Source: Epiperipatus broadwayi (lineage: Eukaryota > Onychophora > Udeonychophora > Euonychophora > Peripatidae). From it: a stretch of DNA of 64,000 nucleotides. The notes beneath the pieces were generated by a model. It was not told the origin of the DNA. It made no database searches and saw only the letters and a list, made by a program, of their open reading frames with translations. Of the stretch, positions 13,310 to 23,239 are shown one piece after another (position 1 is the first letter of the stretch; each line of letters begins with the position of its first letter). The stretch spans positions 8,694,036 through 8,758,035 of the forward strand of contig JAQFVV010006231.1 in assembly GCA_028023455.1 (NCBI GenBank). Reading direction: 5' to 3'. The translations under genes were made by a program, and so were the position numbers.

Positions 13310-14245
13310 CTTTGTGCACAATGTTATACAAAATGTTTTGTCGTGAATAAGTATGTGTGAATGTACAGAAGGTTGCATAAATGTTACCATGAAGAAGTCA
13401 AATGTCTAACAACACCCATGACTGATGACAACATTGAATGTGCATGTGAACTGATTCTGTTTTAGATAGACAAGTGACAATGAATTATGTGGCAAATCAT
13501 TTCAAATTGGGCATAGTTCTGCCTATGTAATAATCTAGACAAATTTGAGTTTCAAAAAGTTTGTGTGATGGGTACCAAAACAACACAAAAAGAAGTGTTT
13601 AGATATCTGCAAACAAAATTTGAATCAATACTTTAAGGAAAATTTCTTAAAAAGAATCATTACTGCTAATGGGACATGAATTTATTACTATGAGCCTGAA
13701 AGTAAGAGAGTATGGAATGAAACATCCTCAATTACTAATCAAGAAAAAGTTCAAAAATCAAACAGCTGGACAAGTGATACTTACAATTTTGTGGTATTCT
13801 CAAGGATCAGCACTAAAACATTATCAGGAAAAAGGTTCAACAATAATCAAGAGTGCTCATTACAGTGAGGTTGTCACTGAAGAGCTGAAACCTAAAATTC
13901 AGACAAAGTGCAAAAGATAGCTATCCAAGAACATTATGTTGTTGCATATCACTGCCTTCATTATTGACAGTCTCTAAAAATTTTGAGATGCTGATGTATT
14001 TCTCTCTATAATCCTGATCTTGTTCCATTGAAATACCATCTATTTGGTCCCCTAAAAGCCCTATACAAATGGAGATACAATCTGATGGAGAAGTGAAAAC
14101 AATAGTGCATTTGTGGCTCACAGTTCAGCCTAAATGTTGAAAAATGATATATTTGTCTTTTCTGAAAGTGAATTAAAATTCATTTTATAGCCTGAGTATG
14201 GATAATTTTTGATTCATCCTCCTAATGTATTGAAGAACTACAATT
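13310..14245 (+). pseudogene. Decayed mariner (Tc1/mariner) transposase
   Basis: Conceptual translation in shifting frames gives a recognisable mariner transposase in order: PMTDDNIE (the linker before the second helix-turn-helix), FLKRIITANGT followed by YYEPESK (the mariner signature around the first catalytic Asp, here lost), an intact stretch at 13669-13920 with FKNQTAGQVILTILWYSQG and LKHYQEKGSTI, and finally NTIYLVP and KPYTNGD in place of the usual YHLFGPLKEALRG motif. Stops and frameshifts disable it. Its size, just over 0.9 kb, fits a 5'-truncated copy of the usual ~1.3-kb element. It sits in the same strand as BMAL1, 330 bp before the penultimate exon. Terminal inverted repeats were not resolved. 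Confidence 0.75.
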
Positions 14246-14572
14246 AATTAAAATGTAGACTTTCAAAAAGAAAATTTTGCTGCAAAATAAGTTTAAAAAC
14301 TGCATCATAAACAGCATGTATTTGAAAGTATTTGTAATTCAAGGATTGATTTGTATAGTTTTTTTTTTAAAAATAAAATTTGCTCATTAATTTTTGTTTT
14401 TTTGTCTATTTTTTAATTTTATTTTCAGAATTAGAATAGCCATATTTATTTATAAATGGCTGCTAATGCAATGATAGTAAATATAACTACAAAATACACC
14501 CATAAATTCTGTTTATATTACATAAATTTGAAGTATTTAAAAATCTAATGAGAATCATATCTTTATTTTTAG

Positions 14573-14642
14573 AATAATTCAAAATCTGATAATGCAATGA
14601 CTAATACCAGAACCAGACCCACAGCATCTCCTTTACTCCATG
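14573..14642 (+). CDS. BMAL1: BMAL1, small penultimate coding exon
   Basis: A 70-base exon: 23 codons plus one base that is completed by the final exon. It encodes a polar, disordered stretch (NNSKSDNAMTN, then TRTRPTASPLLH). The acceptor is a T-rich tract ending TTTTTAG and the donor is G|GTAAGA. It is open in the phase left by the exon ending at 4183, and its last base G plus AA from 22873 makes a Glu codon. It belongs to the linker ahead of the transactivation domain. A small exon flanked by introns of 10.4 kb and 8.2 kb is a plausible candidate for skipping, but because 70 is not a multiple of three, skipping would shift the frame of the activation domain. Splice sites and frame are seen directly. 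Assignment to BMAL1 is by position and phase. Confidence 0.8.
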
Positions 14643-14643
14643 G

Positions 14644-15640
14644 TAAGATTCTGAGTTTACTTTTAATATTCTAGTCTAATTAATCATATCAAAACATTTT
14701 TTTTCTTTTCATATTATTATAAATACCAAAAATTAAGAAATAATTTCACATTTACAAATGAATAGTTTGGAATTATTATATTATTAGTTGCAGATTCTGC
14801 ATTAAAATGTCTCTAATAGATTATTATGATATTTATAACAAATAAAAATTCTTTGATTTTTATATTCAAATTCTAAATAATTTATGTGTGTTTGAATTTG
14901 GTGCTTCTTATTACAGCTTAAAATTTAAGAACAGCTCTGATGAAGACTCTCCATTAGTTGAAAATATAAACAAATCTATAATTAGGCATTGATTTCAAAT
15001 GCATAACAACTGATTTTTTCAGATTTTGAATTCATACTGAAAACAATGAAAAAAAAGATGAGAAAATTTTAATAAATGAGCAATTATAAATAATATTAGT
15101 CCATATAAATAATTATTTATTTCATTAATACAATATTGTAATCTCAAAAGATATACATGTATATGAATATATTGCTTTTAGTATTCTTAACAAAAATTTA
15201 TCATTAATTAGTTTTATTATTAACATTCATAATTAGAATCAAATAGTATGACATTAGTAGGATTTCCTATAAAATAAATCTCATCATATAAATAAATTAT
15301 GCATTCTTTTAGATGCAACCATGACTTCACTTTTGAATTACATAATTTATCAAATCAGTAATTAAATAGATTAAGAAAATGAAAAATTATATAACATCTT
15401 AAACATAGCAACATATAAATATTAAAATAAACTAACATAATATGAGTTGAGAAACAGATGATAAATATTATCAACAGAAAAATATTAATTAGTATTATCC
15501 TTTATGGTTTGAATCAAAAATCCTGAGACTGAAGAATCTTTCAGAAAAATTTATTATTACAATCTAATTTAATACTAAATTTGTTATAGTAGTTAAGATT
15601 GTGAGTTCAATTGGTGTCCTAAATAATTATAATGTACTGG
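14644..15640. other. BMAL1 last intron: AT-rich, with one degenerate hammerhead-like box set
   Basis: CTGATGA at 14937-14943 is followed 16 bases later by GAAA at 14960-14963, with GCTCTGATGAAGACT identical in its first part to the motif at 2300. Stem II no longer pairs, so this is a decayed relative. Nothing else is evident. Confidence 0.35.
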
Positions 15641-15654
15641 TTGAAAATGTATGT

Positions 15655-15900
15655 CCATCCAACAAGATTTAGAATCTGAGCAAAAGTACCCCGAATCCAA
15701 TCATACCTGAGATACACAGGTTAGGAGCAATCACGAATTCTAACCTGTTTGCCCATTCCCCAAATCTATAACAATAAGGACAACCTCTACGATGGTACTA
15801 CATAAATTAATTATTTCTGGGCCCAATGCTACATCGTTTTGCATGAGAACTCGGCTGATGATGATGATGAGAGATTGAGTGAACCCAAGATATAAGTTAA
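15655..15900. repeat. Unclassified dispersed repeat with (GAT)n
   Basis: A more complex block ending in GATGATGATGATGAG and GATTGAGTGAACCC. The last phrase recurs near 42.51 kb (GATTGAGTGAACCTGGG), so both are copies of one dispersed family. No coding content was recognised. Confidence 0.35.
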
Positions 15901-16539
15901 AATCATACATAAATATAAATATTATTAAGGATATTCAAACAACTGGATTAAAGTTTAAAAATATAAATATTTATTTTGACAAAAATTCAAGATGAGTTTT
16001 ATATATGTATAATCAATGTCACACAGTTTAAACTATTATTTTGGTTACAAATCTTTGACAATCTTTATACAATTATTTTCTTTTAATAGATATCAATTTA
16101 GTGTAGCAGTTACAATACTGAACGTATCTTTAAAAATAGGATTTTTAATCAATGTTACAAAAACAAATTTATCTGGGGGATTGGTGGACATTTACACATT
16201 AAGAAAAACACATATAAAGATATTACAATAATAGAGTTTCACTGTTTGTACGATTTCATAGGATGCCCTTGGCATTTGACACATAGTTTTATTTTTATTT
16301 ATAGCATTTATTGACAACACTTAAATAAGGATACATTGTGATCAGTAAGTAGACTACAAATATTATTTTTTCACATTTAACGGTCAAATATCGTGAAACT
16401 CTATCAATACAGGAATGGCTTATTTCAATAAAAGGGAGGACAGCTTCATGAAAAGTTGGATTTAAGCTCCAACTAAAAATATTACAAAGAGAAAAACATT
16501 TCATTATTACACATCATTACGATTTATTTTGTTAAACAG

Positions 16540-16870
16540 GCTAGAAAATTAACTATAAAAAATTGCGGTGCTAGCATAATAGCCGAATATTTGCGGATCC
16601 AATATTTTTTTTTGAGGTGCTTTATCATATTATGGAAGAAAACAGTCTAGGTGACCTGCCACCCCCACATTTTGTGGAATTGGCTGACAAAGAGTCCTTG
16701 CTTGGAGATGCAATGGCCCAACTTTGCTGGAATTATCCTATGCATTGCTCTCATTACGCGAGTATATATATATGGTCCAGGGATATTTATCGCCTTGTTT
16801 ACGACCTGAAACAAAGATGAGACGACTCGAGCATTCTGACGCACGTCTAGATAAAGCTTAATAACATGAA
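16540..16870. other. GC-richer unassigned block
   Basis: This block stands out from the AT-rich intron and carries overlapping open frames on both strands (16617-16820 + and 16647-16844 -). Neither matches a protein I know. No splice sites in a useful phase were found, and phase analysis leaves no room for an extra BMAL1 exon, so it is more likely repeat-derived. Confidence 0.3.
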
Positions 16871-17319
16871 GAGTGGCCTATGCTAACACGCTTTTATAAG
16901 AATATGAAATCATTGAGTTTAAATATTAACATAAAGTCTTAAATGGTTTAACAAAAATGTAATGATATGTTAAAATAATAACTCATGTGAGATAAAGTCA
17001 TTTATTAAAAGTTAATGCTATAATTAATGAAGTGTGCATTGTTCTCCCTATTGAATCACTATTTTAACATATAAAAAAAAACTAAAATTCGCGCACTTAA
17101 AAGTGTGAATAACAAAATAGATTTAAGTCACCAGCCTCTTAGAGGTGATGATTAATAAAGAAATTAATAAAATTAACGGACACCAATATCCATCCCAGAT
17201 TGAAAGTATTTATACATTTTGTATAAATTTATGATCAAATATTTTTTTAAAAGTATGTATTCATTTAAAATACAAACTCAATCTTATGAACTATTTAGAA
17301 ATAAATAAATAAGAACTCA

Positions 17320-17890
17320 TTAATCCCCCCCCCCCTTCTAAGTTCGTAAGACCGGGTTTGATTGGCATTTACAATTAAAAGTTTAGTGAAAAATATAAAA
17401 ATTTCATTAAAAATAAATTATAACCGCATTAAATTATAAAAAAAAATAAGAAGTGTGAGTTGGATAAAATAGTTTACAATAAAATTAGTTAGGGTTATAG
17501 AGAATCGATACCAAAGAAATAATTATTAGTTTTAACATACTCACTGATGAGTGAGTTAAAAGAGATTAAATATACAGAAAAACATTAATTTAAAGAGATA
17601 GGATTCATGTAAGACAATTGTAATGGCTTTAGACTTGTTACCTCAGGATTGTATGGAATAAAGTAGGCACGAGTCTTCTGTAGCAGGCAGCATTTTTTAA
17701 CATGTCTTGGCCTCGGCAGTTCTTTTATGGCACAGGCACATTTGAGTGGTAGGAGCTACATCTCTGCATGGTGAAGAGTGGAGCTGAAGATGGAGGGGAA
17801 GGCAGCTGAGGTCCCTCAAAAATTAAATAGACTTGGAGTTGACTAGCGACTATTGATCCAACTCTGACACAATAGATTTTTAGCCCCATT
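17320..17890. other. C11 run and GC-richer unclassified repeat-like segment
   Basis: A run of 11 C at 17325-17335 is followed at 17640-17880 by a block with balanced composition but no protein or RNA I recognise. It is probably part of a dispersed element. Confidence 0.3.
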
Positions 17891-20690
17891 TATACAAACT
17901 TTGAGGTATTCAAAGAATGTTTTTAATTAAACTTTTTATCTTTAATTAATCATTATTTTACATAAATATTTTTTCTATTGTTAGTGGAGATGCAATTGTT
18001 AGATAACTGTCCAAAAATAAATTCAAATCAATTTCCAGATTAGAAATAGATTTGATAAAAATGTAACAGTTAACTAAAATCAATTAGCTTTGTTTTAAAT
18101 TTTACTTTAATTTAAAAATTCCTTTTTAATCATGAAACAAAGTAATCTTCCCACCCCTTTAATTACTTTTGGACAGTTAATGACTGCATCCTCCATCTTG
18201 AATATTTGTGTAATTACATGAAGAAAAATATCTATAAAATAAATAACGTACAGTTAAGAAAAAAAATACAAAATTATTTACAAGATTTGTTTGTGCAGTC
18301 GCATCCATAAAAGTTAATATTTAAAATTAAAGAAAATTTTTTATTTGAGATTTATATTTATAAATTTTTATAGATGCTTCTCAGAAATATACGTATAGTT
18401 TATATACATGTGCAAAAAAAAAACAGGATGAAACATGAGTTAAGTGGTAGAACAGTGAAGCTCGATCTTGGGCTGAGATCGATTGCTACAATAAGCAATA
18501 ACTTTATAAACAATTTTAAGCATCTGAAATTATATGATGAATATATACATACATACATATATATAAATGACTGGATTCTTAGTTTTATTCGGAAATTTTT
18601 AATCTATATATATTAAAAATTAGCGAGTCAGTAATAGTGAAAAAAAATAACTAAAATGTTTGCACATTTTTGATCTATAATATGATGTAATGTTAAAGCT
18701 TAACTTCACTGTAAATTTTTATTTAAAATTTATCTGCATTTATCATTTTAATATAAAAATACAACTTATAAAATGTCACATTTTCAATTTAGCAGAAAAT
18801 TGAAGTCTAATCTAAATATTGATATTTTTTAAAAACTAGATTAGCATACTCAAAGGTTTATAAGTTCCAAAAGTGACAGAACTGAGATCAATCAAAGGAC
18901 TTTATCACCAAACTATGTAGGCAAGTGATGATACCTACCCAATGGAAACAAAAAAGAGTAGACAGTGTAAGATTCATGCAAAAGATAGGAGTGATTCTCT
19001 TTAAGAAATTAATCAATAATAAAGCTCAAAAGTGCAAATAAAAGCAACAAATGGCTCTTTTTAAAAATAATCAATGATGCCATTCATAAACTTCAGGCAT
19101 AATCTATAAGGCTAAAAGTGTTTTGGATTTTGTGAGGTTTATAAATCGTTAATACTTCTGAAATTATATTTTAAATCCAAAATGTTAGTAGTAATACTTG
19201 TGTTTCAGAGATCTTAAAAATCACTTGACTGAAATACAAACATGATAACATCTGCATCACTAAATAAATTATTTATAATTTTTCATGTTAAGAATATGTT
19301 TATGTCTCTTTAATAAATTATAATCACTCTTATCCATTACAATCAGTAATTATCTCTTTTCAGCATGTTAAACTTAAGTAAATATAACATAATCTGTTTC
19401 ATATATAATTTGTTTAAAGGACTTAATCTTTCTTTCTTTCAAAAGAACTTTTATTTGTGCCTCTTTGCCCATCGTCAATATCATTAGATTACAATAATGT
19501 CTAAGTTACACTTATTCTACCCCCCCCCCTTTCTCCTATACATAATCCAACTGACAAACAATCATAGTGATTACCATATTTAACATTATCAATATTTCAC
19601 ATGTAATTTTTCTGGGTGCAAAATCATCTTTTGATAACCCTAGTCAAATAATAAGTACAATCTACAGGGACCTATCAAGGCAGCCTTGATCTTTATATAA
19701 AGTTTGCCAAGAAAATGGAAAATTTAAATGCACTTCCCAAGAGCAATAAAAAATAATAAAACATTTTCTTTTTTTAAATAAGTAAACATAACTAAAATTC
19801 ACATAATAATCACTAAAAAGAAATAAATCTTGTAAAAAAATGACTTTTCCCAATTGAAAAAAATTATATTATTCACAATTATTTATAGAAACAATGTTTA
19901 GATAAAAATTGAATAATTAATGTATGTCCAAAAAGAATTAAATAATTTCCTTGAAAAAGTATTGCTTAAATTGTTTGTGAAATTACTTTTATATGTACAT
20001 ATAATATTTTAAACAATTTAAAATACTTAAAATTATGTGATGTATATATAAATGCCGAGGCACCATAATTTTATATAGCTTAGTGAACCATATATATAAT
20101 CTTGAAACAGCTTAATTAAATCATTTTTTTTTAAAATTCATGAGTTAGTGGTTGTGGAAAAAGTAATTAAAACATTTGCAAACCTTTGATTTGTGTAATA
20201 ATGTAATATACATGTCACTATAAGTTTTTGTCTGAACATAAGACAGATATGCCACAGCTATATTATATCTCATGTACATTTTTGCGTAGTTTTCATAATT
20301 AATATTTATAAGTTTTCTTACCTCTGACTATGTCTATAGATAAATATAATTTTTTAAAGTTTTTTTTTTTAACGATAATATTAATTTTTTTGCATTAAAA
20401 GTTTAACCTGTTGAGAATAGAATTATTAAAATTAAATCTAAAATAAAATATAAAAGAACATTGACATTAAAAAAGGCTAATATTTCACATACTTAAAATT
20501 TAGTGCCCAATGTTTGAAAAGCAACATCTCATGAAATTCACTACTTAAAAAATGTTCCTAAGCCTGCATATTAAGAAACCAATTTTTACAAAAAATTATT
20601 CTGCATTCATTTTTGTAGTTTTTATACAACTTTTGATTATAATTCAACAAAGTTTTTTTTTCCTTAGACTACTAATAATATATATACTAT
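17891..20690. other. BMAL1 last intron, AT-rich, no gene seen
   Basis: AT-rich DNA with a C10 run at 19520-19529. A stretch at 18860-18960 (AAAAGTGACAGAACTGAGATCA) resembles 4320-4360 (AAAGTGACAGAATTGAAATCA), so an unclassified repeat family is present twice. Confidence 0.35.
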
Positions 20691-20831
20691 CATTTTGAAA
20701 GTTGGTTTAAGAAAAGATTCCATCATGATTATAGAAATTTACTCTAGCTTCATTGGTGGAAGCATGCTCAGATAGAGCAAATTTTCTATAATCAATTCAG
20801 AATAATTTTTTCTTAAACCAAAGTTCAAAAT
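20691..20831. repeat. 141-bp foldback hairpin
   Basis: Arm 1 (20691-20747) and arm 2 (20774-20831, read on the other strand) match along ~57 bases. Both start CATTTTGAA, share TTGGTTTAAGAAAA, and share TGATTATAGAAA before CTCTA. The loop is about 27 bases. The size and near-full-length symmetry fit a small foldback MITE. A long double-stranded RNA or miRNA-like precursor in the BMAL1 intron is an alternative that sequence alone cannot test. Confidence 0.6.
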
Positions 20832-21749
20832 GTTTGATTATAGTGTAAAAAGATCCATACACAGATTTTGCATCAGAATCTGGAAATTTTCAAGTCAGCC
20901 ATGAATATATCATGCCATGCAAGTATTGAATCTATTCTGACTGAATTTCATATGAAAAATTTAAAACAGTAATAAATATAGTAAATCATTATACAAAGCA
21001 AATAAAAATTTCATATTGCTCATCAAGATTCTAAAATCCTATTTTTCAGGTGATCATAAAATGCATATTAAAATTCTTAGGAGATAGAATGCAAGAATTA
21101 AAATTTCTCATCTATCTGTATAAACCAATTCACATGACTAATAATTAGCGTATCTATACCTAGTATATATGTGTTATAACAAGATCAGTATAAATTTTAG
21201 AATAAACTAAAAAAATGTGAATTATTTTTTTCTATTAGTTTTGGCTTGCTTGCTATATTCAGTTTCAGTTCAATGATTAGGGATACTTATTAATACTTAC
21301 TTTACAGAAAACTGCTTCCTTTTGTTCTAGATAATTAATAAAAATAGTTGCAATATAAAGTAATATTTCTTAAGACACTTTCATTGCACAAATTAAAATA
21401 ATACATTATCATAGCATATATAATGAATGATTCCATATACCTATATGTATAATACTTTAAAAAAATGTTTATAATACATAAAACAAATATCTAGATTCAT
21501 GCAGTTGCATGACACCTATCTTCAACTAGATCATGAATACTATTTTAAAAATTGTTGTAAAGGTGCTGTTAATAATAACACATAAAATTAAAAATTTAAT
21601 CATTAAAAAATAAAAACCCAAAATTTTAAATGAAGTGTGCTATGGGAGGTGTGCGTGGATAATAGTAAATGAGAAAATCTATATAAAATCAACAGGTTCT
21701 GATTAATGGATTTTTAAAAAATGTTTTAAATAGAAGATAATTTGCATGT

Positions 21750-22680
21750 ACTATTGTGTTTGTTAATGCAATCTGATTTCTTAAGGATTTCAATGGCTCT
21801 GATTTTTCATTGGTAGAAAATGTCACATCTAGATAGGATCCTATTGTTTGAAAAACATATTATGACCAATATCCATAACATGAAGTGAAAGTACTGATGT
21901 TAATGAGCATACTTTATTACATTAGCATGTTCATCTCTATTAGGAATGATGTGAAAAGTTCACAAATTCCACATGGGGTTTTCATAACCTGAAAGAAATA
22001 GTCTTTGGGCCTAATCAGAATGCTGCCATTTTTTAAATTTATATTTGCTTTTATGTTGTAAGATTTCAGAATGTGTCTAAAAATGGTGGTAATTTTTTAT
22101 ATAAAAAATACAAATTCTAAAAAGTTTTTTTTAATGATTATTATGGGCCTGAATTAAAACTATTTATGATTTCATTTTTGCAATCATTAGCTAATAAGAC
22201 ATCACTTATATAGTTTCTTTCTCCTTAGATATGATTTATCTGAAAAGTTGAATTCTCTAGTAAAGATAGTCTTTGTTACAGAAATAATCTGAGCTGAATG
22301 ATGAAGAAATGAACATTTTAAGTATTTGTGTATTTTTTCTGAAAATAAAAAATATATAAAAGATCATTCTGGTCATTTCCCCCTTTTAGTGTGAATATGC
22401 CAAGGGAAGAAAGTTGTCCCATCAGTTTCTATTTTCCAGTCTTAATTTATGATGGATATTGTTTATGAGTGAGAAGAAATCATACAACTTATCTTTACCA
22501 TGTTGCCAAACAATGAATGTATCATTTATGTATCTGGCCCAAATAAAAGTTTTTAAGGTACTGATTCTAAAGAATGAATTTTTATGCAAACATAAACAAA
22601 TTAACAAGCATTCCTGAGATGGAAGAGCCCATTGGCACATCAAAAATTGCTTACAAATTTTCCCTTTGTACATGAAATGT
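21750..22680 (-). pseudogene. Decayed Penelope-like retroelement (reverse transcriptase plus endonuclease remnants)
   Basis: On the minus strand, translated in broken frames, the order is: KGKICKQ; PMGSSISGMLVNLFM, the conserved Penelope RT segment; WARYINDTFIVWQHGKDKL, corresponding to the catalytic YVDD-type block with the first Asp changed to Asn; then FFSLINNIHHKLRLEN. After a shift, residues resembling the KKYTNT block and an endonuclease-like C-terminal part follow, with PCG near 21980 and an Asp/Glu-His segment near 21930. Stops and frameshifts are frequent, so it is dead. It lies antisense in the last BMAL1 intron, ending ~190 bp before the last exon. Penelope-like elements are the class best known for carrying hammerhead motifs, which matters for the repeat family seen elsewhere in this window. 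Confidence 0.8.
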
Positions 22681-22872
22681 GTTCAAAAGATAATGTTTAG
22701 TTAAGTCAATAATATGGTTCAACAGATTATAGTACTGGGTTAATTAATATATCATTTATTTCAGCTTTAAAATTTTTTTTTAATAATATTGTTATGTAAA
22801 CTATATATATATTTTGCTTAGTGGTCAATTATATACTTTTTCATTTTAATTACTATTTATTTTTTTATTTAG

Positions 22873-23060
22873 AAATAAATAATGGAAATGATAATGTGTC
22901 TGAGACCATCTACAACCGTTTTAATATTCCTGAGAATACACCAGGAACTAATAATGAAGGTAATGATGAAGCAGCAATGGCAGTCATTATGAGTTTATTG
23001 GAAGCTGATGCTGGTTTGGGAGGACCTGTAGATTTTAGTGATCTTCCTTGGCCACTTTAA
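22873..23060 (+). CDS. BMAL1: BMAL1, final coding exon with the C-terminal transactivation domain
   Basis: The last exon encodes a split Glu codon, 61 further codons and TAA at 23058-23060. The final ~30 residues are the diagnostic BMAL1 transactivation tail: [18 protein letters not shown], then a Gly-Gly-Pro-Val-Asp-Phe segment, ending SDLPWPL. In vertebrate BMAL1 the helical IxxLL motif (IMSLL here) binds the CBP/p300 KIX domain and the C-terminal region of CRY, and the Trp-Pro near the end is a cis/trans switch; both are intact. Drosophila CYCLE lacks this tail, so its presence implies an ancestral-type clock in which BMAL supplies the activation domain and a repressor-type CRY is likely. 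The acceptor is a long T-rich tract ending TTTAG. Upstream residues in the exon ([16 protein letters not shown]) are the variable linker. This is the securest gene call in the window. Confidence 0.97.
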
Positions 23061-23083
23061 AATATGTACATAATATTTTTTTA

Positions 23084-23089
23084 AATAAA
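23084..23089 (+). terminator. BMAL1 proximal polyadenylation signal
   Basis: A canonical AATAAA lies 24 bases after the BMAL1 stop codon, which would give a very short 3' UTR. A second AATAAA is at 23232-23237, after a (CT)n(AT)n microsatellite. Which is used cannot be told from sequence. Confidence 0.55.
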
Positions 23090-23151
23090 GAGAACCTTGC
23101 TTTTATAAATGATTTTTATTTTATTTATAATTATGCTGAAGTATTTCTCCC

Positions 23152-23182
23152 TCATTCTCTCTCTCTCTCTATATATATATAT
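23152..23182. repeat. (CT)n(AT)n microsatellite
   Basis: A run of CT dinucleotides passes directly into AT dinucleotides just beyond the BMAL1 stop. It could separate two alternative polyadenylation signals. Confidence 0.85.
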
Positions 23183-23239
23183 TCTGACCTTCATCTCGTG
23201 TATCCTCACTTCCAGATAATATATGATATAAAATAAAAC

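Noticed and set aside
16617-16844. Overlapping frames on both strands in a GC-richer block as a gene
   Set aside because: No known domain, no start context or splice support; both-strand openness is typical of chance in a short GC-rich island.
17132-17152. CCTCTTAGAGG hairpin as a histone 3' stem-loop
   Set aside because: The stem sequence does not match the histone GGCTCTTTTAGAGCC consensus and there is no histone gene nearby.
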